Below, piece after piece: positions 56,901-64,000 of a stretch of 64,000 nt of DNA. Positions within the stretch are counted from its first letter, which is position 1. Each line of letters begins with the position of its first letter. Both the position numbers and the translations under genes were made by a program. Source of the DNA: Cenococcum geophilum 1.58 (lineage: Eukaryota > Ascomycota > Dothideomycetes > Gloniales > Gloniaceae); assembly GCA_001692895.1 (NCBI GenBank), contig KV748209.1:310001-374000 (forward strand). Reading direction: 5' to 3'. The notes under the pieces were generated by a model, which saw nothing but the letters and a program-made list of their open reading frames with translations, was not told the origin of the DNA and made no database searches.

Positions 56901-58827
56901 TATTTATAGAAATAATATAAAAACTAATATACCCTAAGGGGGTTTAAACCCTAATTATACTAAGAGAGATTATAGTACCTTTGCTAAAATAAATTGTATA
57001 CTAGCCTACCGTTAAATAGTTAATCTAAATAGAGCTATTAAGCTACTAAAGGGCTTAAACTTAAGGTTCTCCTACTATAGATACTTCTGCAGCTCTAGTA
57101 TCCGGCATAATATTATAAAAGATATTTGCTAAGTATCTATTGTTAAAGAAAAACGTAGAGCTCTTCTTTAGCTTATTAAAGATATCTAACTTTATAATAG
57201 AATAGAGCGTAGATTAGTTATTAAGGATAGTAACAGTTTATATACTATTTACCTTACTATACTTAGTAAAGTATTAGTTAGATAAGTAGTTCTTAATGTC
57301 TATATCTATAAGGAGCTATTTAGTCTTATTAACCTTACCCTTAAGATCTTCTATACCTTTATATTAAACTAGAAAGCTTTAAAAGTAGGCTATAATAACC
57401 TTATAATTTCTAACATTTCTTATACTCTAACGGAACTTATTATATACCTCTTTTTACTTATTAAAGGAGTATCTAGTTAACTAGTAATTTAGCTTTTTAT
57501 AAATATAGTATTTCTTTTAATAATTACTTTAAAATAAACCTCTATAAGGACCTCTATAATTACCTTATAGTTAATATTAATTATATCCTCTTCTGTATTC
57601 CCTACCGCGGCCACTATATATTTAATTAGTCTAGTTATAATTATATTAGTTAGGAATACTTAATTAGGTAGGGTTTTCGGTATAAAATTATTAAGATTCT
57701 TATGTTTATATTATAGTACCTATAGTAGAGCGTAGCTTAGCATATACTCCTTTAAATATATTTATAGGTTTATATAGCGCTAAGTTATACTTAGGAACAC
57801 TATAGCATGCTAAGATAACCTAGTCCCTTAGGCTATTCTTATTTTAGTAAGTTTTAGTAAGGCTATATTAGATTTTTTAAAGTTTATTAAAGAGTAGTTA
57901 AAGGCACTCTAAATAAATCTTTATTAGGTTAGAAGTAATAACTCTCTAGAATATAGTCTCCCGCTATTTAGATATATAAAGTTAGCGATTCTTATTAGTC
58001 TTAAAGTAGGCTTTAGTAAGCTAAAGCATTATATTAAAGTTATAGTTTTTACCCGTAATATAGTTGTAATAGAATATTACTACCTATCCCTTTAATATAA
58101 TAGAGAAAGCGTAATAGTACTAGTGGCGTTAAATTTTAACCTTATTATAACAGTTATAAAAGACCTATAGTTTTACTCTAAGCATATTATATAATTCTCC
58201 TCTAAACTTCTTCTCTTTATCTAAATATACCTTTATTAGATTTGTAACTTTTTATAGTAAAGGCTTACCGATTAGCTAGAGTAAAGGGGGTAGAGGCGAA
58301 GTAACTTTAAGTAAAAAAGCACCTCTAGGTGGGAGAGTAGCTTTAGGTAGGGGGTTAGCGTTCTAGGGGTTTTAATATAAATTAAAGTTACCTTCTAAAG
58401 AATATAGGTTGTTTTTAGGTTTCTATAGTTAATATATAATTTTAGCTTCCGTCTATATTAGTTCTTCTATACTAGTAATATTAACCTAAATATTACTAGT
58501 AATTAGGTTACTATTCTTAGTAATATATACCCTATTCCTATAAAGGAAGTCTAAAAAGTTCTAAATAATATTAATATTGCTAAGTGCCTAGGTATTAGCA
58601 GTTTATCCTATAAAATCCTCCCTAAAATACTCCTATAGTTATAAGTTGGTATAATATCTATTTTAGTAGAATATAATATAGTATAGAAGAAAGCTATTAA
58701 CTTATTTTATAGTATAAGTTATTATATTAAAGGTGAATTCGTCCTAATCTTTATTAATAAGTTTTACGTACTTAGCTACCCCTAATAGTAAGGAGTCTTT
58801 CTAGTTATTTAAGGTAGGCGTAGCTAT
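53923..58827 (-). pseudogene. Copia C8 gag-pol polyprotein, RIP-mutated
   Basis: The start codon has become ATA (58827-58825, same context as the ATG of C5 and C6), and the matching TAG is at 53925-53923, 1634 codons in one frame. Domain order is as in C6. RNase H is at about 54400-54350 (INNKDF/SSQLG-like), the integrase core at about 56590-56300 and gag from 58827 to about 57900. The loss of the start codon, many in-frame stops and ambiguous bases at 55331-55406 complete the damage. Confidence 0.88.
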
Positions 58828-59201
58828 ATTTTCGGAGGGAGGGAAGTATTATTAGTATAGGGATTATTGTTTAGTACGCGTTTATTGTTTAGTACGCGTT
58901 CGTAATATATATTTGCGGTTATAGGGCTTAAGACTAGTTCTAGCCTTAAATCGCAAAGACTTATAAAGCGTATTATTCTGCGTAATAGACGTAAGAATCT
59001 ATAATCTTAAAAAGGCTTAGGACCAGTTCTAGCCTTTAGATCCTTAGATTTATAGAAGAGTTCTATTTAAGATTTAGGACTAGTTCTAACCTTAAAAGAC
59101 AGCTTCCTCTAGCATAAGTAGCACTAGTATAGTGGCTCGTCTCTTCTTAGTAGAATACCTAGCTGTTCTATAGTATAACAGTAAAGTTAACTACTAATTA
59201 G

Positions 59202-59396
59202 TGTTGGTTATACAAGGGGATATCACGTAGCTACGGTTCGTAGATAGTATGATAATTGTTATTCTTGTATATATTAGGGAGGGTAAGGAGCTTAAGGCTC
59301 CTCGCTACGCTACTGCCGCGGTAATACGTAATGGCAACTTGCCACCCGTAATGGCAATTTGCCTTATATAGTGACCACTTGCCTTTATTCCTAACA
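59202..59396 (-). repeat. 5' LTR of C8
   Basis: Minus-strand TGTTAGGAATAAAGG to TGTATAACCAACA. It is 18 bp shorter than the other LTR, with one GGCAAGTTGCC unit missing, so a palindromic unit was lost in one copy. Confidence 0.93.
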
Positions 59397-60400
59397 TTAA
59401 CTTAACTACTATATAGAGAGTAGTTATAGTATAAGACTACCTAATAGAAGAAAATATATAATATATACTAAAATATATATAAGGAACGAGATATATATAT
59501 AAAGCAATAGCCCCTTAAAGGGGCGATACGCCTAAATATACTAGTTAGGAAGCCCTCTACCTATAAGTAATAGAGAGAGAAAAAGAATATAGGAACTATT
59601 AGCTAACTAAGTAGAGACCTAGCGCTATACTAGTAGAGCGCTATAATAGTAATAGAGGATAGGGGGTTACTAATATAAATAAGATAGGCAGATCTTAAAT
59701 AGAAGCAATAATAGAAGAAGGTAGTAAAAATATATAACGCAGCTATATAGAATACCCTATAGTTAATACTAACTCTCTCCCTATATAAAGGACTAATAAA
59801 GGTAAAATCTATAGCCGCCTTTCTACTATAGATAAAGGTCTTANGTNTAAATATATAGCTANTATCTATATTCTAAATATCTTACCTTAATATATATACG
59901 GATGGCCTATTTAATTAGTATACTATATACTACTATTCTACAGTTACCGCTTAGTAAGGAACTAGCTACTTACTAATATAGGTATAAATAATATTACTTA
60001 GATACTCTTTATAAGTAGGGGCTTATAGGNAGTAGTAAAATGGCTTATAGGTAAAGGAATTCTTTAGTAGTTTTAAATAGCATATAAGATCTAATAGGAG
60101 GACACTAAATAATACGCCCTTTTCTAGCCCCTTAAGGACTAAATACCCCCGCCTAGCTATAGGCGGCTTACTAGCGAATTACTAGACCCTCTTACTACCC
60201 CTTTAGATCTTCTAATATACTTAGAAAGTATAGTATATAAGGTAGACTAGAAGATATAAAGAATTACTAGCTAGGCGAAGATGGAACGAGTAGGACTAGC
60301 TAAAAGGAAATACTTAGGGTTTTCCCCTTATAGGGCTTTTTCCTATATAGACTAAAGGGACAAATTGGGTAATAAATAGAATTAATAATAATATTATATA
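59397..60400 (+). pseudogene. LINE-C, 3' part and tail
   Basis: Continues LINE-C after C8. A YSIRLPNRRKYI-like stretch is near 59420-59460, then ISNREKKNIG, IRQADPKQKQ and SIAAFLLQI-like sequence, the terminal coding segment near 60090-60330, and a tail ending GGGTAATAAATAGAATTAATAATAATATT near 60368-60400. This is the 3' end shared with LINE-B. Ambiguous bases are at 59844-59862 and 60030. Confidence 0.72.
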
Positions 60401-60469
60401 GGCGGTTATATAGCTAATTATAGAACCTTCCTAGTATATTAGTGCTGTGTGTTAGTAGAGCTTTAAGCT

Positions 60470-61675
60470 TATATAAGGTTTTGAGCAGAGCTTCCGAGTA
60501 GAGGCCTTGTGCAGAGCTTCGAGCAGAGCCTTGTGCAGGTTTGAGCAGAGCCTCGTGCAGAGCTTCGTGTAAAGCTTCGTGTAGAGCTTCGACCAGAGCT
60601 TTGACCAGAGCCTCGACCAGAGCCTCAACCAGAGCTTCGACCAGAGCTTCAAGCAGATCCTCGACCAGAGCTTCGACCAGACCCTCGACCAGAGCTTCGA
60701 CTAGACCTCGACCAGAGCTTCGACTAGACCCTCGACCTGAGCTTCGACCAGAGCTTCGACCCTCGAGCAGAGCTTCAACCAGAGCTTCAACCAGACCCTC
60801 AACCAGAGCTTCGACCAGAGCTTCGACCAGACCCTCGACCAGAGCTTCGACCAGAGCTTCAACCAGAGCTTCAACCAGAGCTTCGACCAGAGCTTCAAGC
60901 AGACCCTCGACCAGAGTTTTGAGCAGACCCTCGACCAGAGCTTCGAGCAGACCCTCGACCGGAGCTTCGACCAGAGCTTCGACCCTCGAGCAGAGCTTCA
61001 ACTAGAGCTTCGACCAGAGCTTCAACCAGACCCTCGACCAGAGCTTTAACCAGACCCTCGACCAGAGCTTCGACCAGAGCTTCAACCAGAGCTTCGACCA
61101 GACCCTCAACCAGAGCTTCGACCAGAGCTTCAACTAGAGCTTCGACCAGACCCTCAACTAGAGCTTCGACCAGAGCTTCAACTAGAGCTTCGACCAGAGC
61201 TTCAAGCAGACCCTCGAGCAGAGCTTCAAGCAGACCCTCAAGCAGAGCTTCGAGCAGACCCTCAACTAGAGCTTCGAGCAGACCCTCGACCAGAGCTTCA
61301 AGCAGACCCTCGACCGGAGCTTCGACCAGAGCTTCGACCCTTAAGCAGAGCTTCAACCAGACCCTCGACCAGAGCTTCGACCAGAGCTTCGACCAGACCC
61401 TCGACCAGACCCTTGACCAGACCCTCAACCAGACCTTCGATCAGACCTTCGACCAGACCTTCGATCAGACCTTCGACCAGACCTTCGACCAGACCTTCAA
61501 GCAGAGCCTCGTGCAGAGCTTTATATAGAGCTTTGTATAGGCATTCGTGCAGGCGTTCGTGCAGGCGTTCGTGCAGGCGTTCGTGCAGGCGTTCGTGCAG
61601 GCGTTCGTGCAGGCGTTCGTGCAGGCGTTCGTGCAGGCTTTTGTGCAGGCGTTTGTGCAGGCAGCGGAGGAGCAA
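60470..61675. repeat. 12-bp minisatellite field (CAGAGCTTCGAC and GCAGGCGTTCGT)
   Basis: About 60490-61510 is a tandem of CAGAGCTTCGAC with CAGACCCTCGAC variants arranged in higher-order mixtures. 61548-61655 changes to the 12-bp unit GCAGGCGTTCGT. All periods are multiples of three, so frames of 65-195 codons stay open on both strands. They are artefacts and no protein is claimed. Confidence 0.93.
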
Positions 61676-61908
61676 TAAAGCAGGTAATAAGGCCCAGAGT
61701 TAGTCTAGATACAATGCATTAGCTATTTAGGTGTTTATCTACTATAAATATTAAGAATTAGTGGCTCTAGCTAAATGTTTACTGTTTTGGTGGTAATATT
61801 TAAGGCAAAACGTAGCGGTAACCACCAGGCCGTTCGCAATAATTTTGGCAGCGTTAGAATTGCCCTGTAAAGTTCTAAAACGTAACGTTTGCTGATTGTT
61901 TATAAAGA
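61676..61908. other. Short unique-looking stretch, no gene seen
   Basis: Between the minisatellite and the C9 LTR. It is less RIP-like than its surroundings, with AACGTAGCGGTAACC and AAACGTAACGTTTGC (short inverted repeat ACGTAACGT). No coding signal. Confidence 0.45.
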
Positions 61909-62147
61909 TGTTAGTTTATTATTAATTGGTAGCTAAAAAAATAGTATGGCGCGTGAGTTTGTATGAGAATTATATATAAATTGGCGTGAGGGACTAATAA
62001 ATTTCCGAACCGTGTACCAGATGACAACAACATAAGATAATTAATCTGTTATATAAGCAGCTTATGATTGGCTGATCGTCTGGGACCGAGATAACGTCCT
62101 CGCAATGTGTCCAGAGCTTAGTCAGCACCTCTCGCTTAATTCTGACA
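61909..62147 (-). repeat. 3' LTR of C9
   Basis: The minus strand begins TGTCAGAATTAAGCG directly after the purine run CATGGGGGAG and ends CTAACA. TGTCAG and CTAACA form the usual short inverted ends. It contains GCTTATATAACAG as a possible TATA box. The lower end is chosen from the inverted ends, and no partner LTR is in the window. Confidence 0.7.
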
Positions 62148-62157
62148 CTCCCCCATG
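62148..62157 (-). other. Polypurine tract of C9
   Basis: GGGGGAG immediately upstream (on the minus strand) of the LTR start TGTCAG, the standard + strand priming site of LTR retrotransposons. Confidence 0.8.
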
Positions 62158-62314
62158 CTGACGACGCTCTTCTCGTCTGCTCGTCTGTTTCCTAAATAGG
62201 TAATTATAAAGCTATTCCCAAATACCTTGCAAGCGCCATTTGGCCTACGTACGGAGGGAAAACCTATAGTAGGCGAAAAACCTCTGTCACTTGCTCCGTC
62301 AGTTGCTCCGTCAG

Positions 62315-64000
62315 TTACCGATTCTTAGCGTTACACAGTACTTCATAAATTGGTCGATTGGTAGCTACTTTATGAGCATATCTCTAGGTTAATCTTTACC
62401 TAGTATATGTACCACTTTAAGACGATCTCACTAAACTATATTATTTCGTATGAAGAGGTATTAAGTCTTAATATGCTTGGCTTTCTAGTGGTATTTCGTG
62501 TCGTACAAAAGGTCGACCTACCCTTATTGTTGCAGTAGAGCGTAGGGATAAAAGGGTTGTTATTGTCTCTCTCCCCCAGATCTCTTATTAGCTTCTTAAG
62601 CTATACTGCTAACCTTGCTCCTTCTAACGCTACTATAATCTCTACTTCTATTAAACTTAGTGCCGTTAACTTCTGCCTTTAAGCCATTTAAATCACGGCT
62701 CCCCTATAGCGTATAACTACTATACCTTAAAATAATATCCGATCGTATTCTGTTCCCTATATAGCGTTAGCAAAGATACTATAGCTAGTAGGTAAGTTAG
62801 TTAACGTAAGCTTATATAAGGTAAGGTGGATCTTTTAATTTAAGTAGGTAATTCCAATTTTGAGAGTGCCGTTTAGATATTATAGTAGCTGCTTGCTTAA
62901 GCGGTAATGCGATTTTCCTAATACTGCTATAAATCTAGCTAACTAACCAATAGAGTAGCTAATATTAAAACGTGTGCTGTTTAACAGGTAGATCATAGAG
63001 CTAATAATCTATCGGTATACCGTCGCATTATTGTACTTAAGGAGACTTTTAATATTAGGCTTTAGAACAGTACCTATTAGTATTAATAGCTTAACCGGAT
63101 TATAGTTATCCATTTTTAGCTATTTAAGTAGCTTCTTAGTGTATATTATCTAATATAGTTTAAGGGTTCGATTTATATAATCTTAATTAATTTAGAAGCC
63201 TATAAATATCTCTATAGGGCCTAGGTCTTTACATCTCCATTCTCTTAAGATTTTTATCTTTATAATATTAAGGTATCGGCACTTTCCTGCGATTAGTATA
63301 TTGTTAACGAATAGTAAGATATATACTCTATTTCCTATAAAGAGATTAGGGTTAGCCTTAGCTAATTTTAAACCTATACTCTTAAAGAACTTCTTAACCA
63401 TATAGAACCATTCTCTTAGTGCCTACTTTAGGCCGTAAAGTAACTTATTTAGCTTTAAGTAGGCGTCTTTTACCCCCTTAAGGTTAGGTTTAAAGTCTCT
63501 TAATAGGTTAGAAATCTATATATAGATCTATTCTTATAACAGCGGGTTTAAGAATGCAGTTTTAACGTTAATATAGTTAAGTTTAAGGTCTTCTGCTACT
63601 ACCTTTACTATTAAAAACCTAAAGGTGTTGTATTATATAATAGACGCGAATATCTCAAAATAGTTAATGTTAGGGGTCTGCTTATCTCCCCAAATATACA
63701 GTCTTGCCTTTTTATAAATTACTTCTCCCTTAGCGTTATACTTGTGCTTTAGAACTAGCTTGCTTAGGAGTAACAACCTTCCTTTTAGTACTCTCCCCCT
63801 TATAATAGTATAGGTGTGCATTCTCTTAAGAGAAATTCTTTAAAGATAGCTTTTATCTAGCTAGGAGCGTCCTCCCTTAAGGCCTAATCTAGCTTAATAG
63901 TATTAAATAGTGCTATAGGTGCTCCTAAGGAGGTAGTATTCTTAGCTTCTAGGTGGATAGCTTTTATAGCTATTACTAACTAAACTACTATATTGTTAAA
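62315..64000 (-). pseudogene. Copia C9 pol, RT and RNase H part
   Basis: Minus-strand reading from the window edge: SKLVLKHKYNAKGEVIYKKA (63700-63760) and GDKQTPNINYFEIFASII (63630-63690) open the RT fingers. YINVKTAFLNPLLQEQIYIQ (63510-63570) holds the first catalytic Asp region, with D to N. KLLYGLKQALREWF (63395-63440) follows. FVNNILIAG at about 63290-63316 is the VDDILIAG active site with both Asp changed to Asn. RNase H has EVEIIVALEGA near 62620-62655, and the end is TAA at 62317-62315. Some frame changes occur near 62450-62900 and 63820. The loss of the active-site Asp pair shows inactivation, although stop codons are few. Confidence 0.88.

Larger units (their letters stand above)
53397..59396 (-). 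mobile_element. Ty1/Copia retrotransposon C8 (family beta)
   Basis: 6000 bp on the minus strand with LTRs at 53397-53609 and 59202-59396 and an exact 5-bp target duplication, TTAAC (53392-53396 and 59397-59401). It lies in LINE-C, a few bases beyond the probable solo LTR. It is closely related to C5 and C6 through its whole length, with differences mostly transitions. Confidence 0.96.
61909..64000 (-). mobile_element. Ty1/Copia retrotransposon C9 (family epsilon), 5' part outside window
   Basis: A minus-strand element entering from the right edge. It has RT and RNase H coding sequence, a polypurine tract and a 3' LTR. It is unlike the other Copias in sequence and has few stop codons, so it is either younger or less affected by RIP. 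Confidence 0.9.

Noticed and set aside
60414-61703. Open frames of 65-195 codons (Leu-Val-Glu-Ala repeats and their opposite-strand shadows)
   Set aside because: Same cause: a 12-bp minisatellite, open in several frames on both strands.

Overview
This 64 kb window looks like a repeat-rich, gene-free block of a filamentous ascomycete (Pezizomycotina) genome, of the heterochromatic or centromeric type. Almost everything recognisable is a transposable element, and most copies carry the signature of repeat-induced point mutation (RIP): CpA changed to TpA on both strands, so that Gln codons CAA/CAG have become in-frame TAA/TAG while the reading frame itself is often intact, and Asp/Gly/Glu codons of catalytic motifs have become Asn/Ser/Lys. 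No convincing host gene, tRNA or rRNA was found. Nearly all open frames of 60-200 codons are chance or minisatellite artefacts. The species cannot be named from the sequence. Layout from left to right: 1-3233 is the 3' part of a Copia retrotransposon (family alpha, + strand). 3234-4756 holds an unidentified coding-like relic and a palindrome-rich AT tract. 4882-6489 is a Tc1/mariner-type DNA transposon with 42-bp inverted ends. 6490-8205 is a GC-rich island of simple and tandem repeats. 8206-20650 is a minus-strand Copia element (family delta), cut by a full-length alpha Copia (8629-14961, target duplication ATAAT) and by a short LTR element without coding capacity (17742-19264, target duplication CACGC). 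20690-21500 is a Crypton tyrosine-recombinase relic, and 22123-23997 is a piggyBac transposase with a single frame and many RIP stops. 24491-29220 is AT-rich DNA of a different texture with no recognisable genes, ending in a 12-bp minisatellite and a 25-N assembly gap (29963-29987). 30680-60400 is a nest built on Tad/I-like LINEs. LINE-B (minus) is cut by Copia C6 (32911-45003, + strand, duplication TAAAG), which is itself cut by Copia C5 (34073-40044, minus, duplication CTTCC), and it is cut again by Copia C7 (45092-51528, + strand). LINE-C (+) is cut by a probable solo LTR (53150-53387) and by Copia C8 (53397-59396, minus, duplication TTAAC). 60470-61675 is a second 12-bp minisatellite field. 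61909-64000 is the 3' half of another Copia (C9, minus) that runs off the window and is much less damaged. The elements do not form a pathway. Their relation is stratigraphic: target-site duplications let the order of insertion be read. The most unusual signals are (i) a 67-75 bp hairpin module found five times near the 3' ends of Copia elements of three families, in both orientations relative to the host element and missing from one sister copy; (ii) a 23-bp palindrome that occurs in two Copias and once alone beside the Crypton relic; (iii) LTRs built of alternating GGCAANTTGCC palindromes and CACGTG boxes at about 20-bp spacing; (iv) clustered ACGCGT sites in two Copia families; and (v) the unexplained AT-rich tract at 24.5-29.2 kb that grades into a minisatellite.
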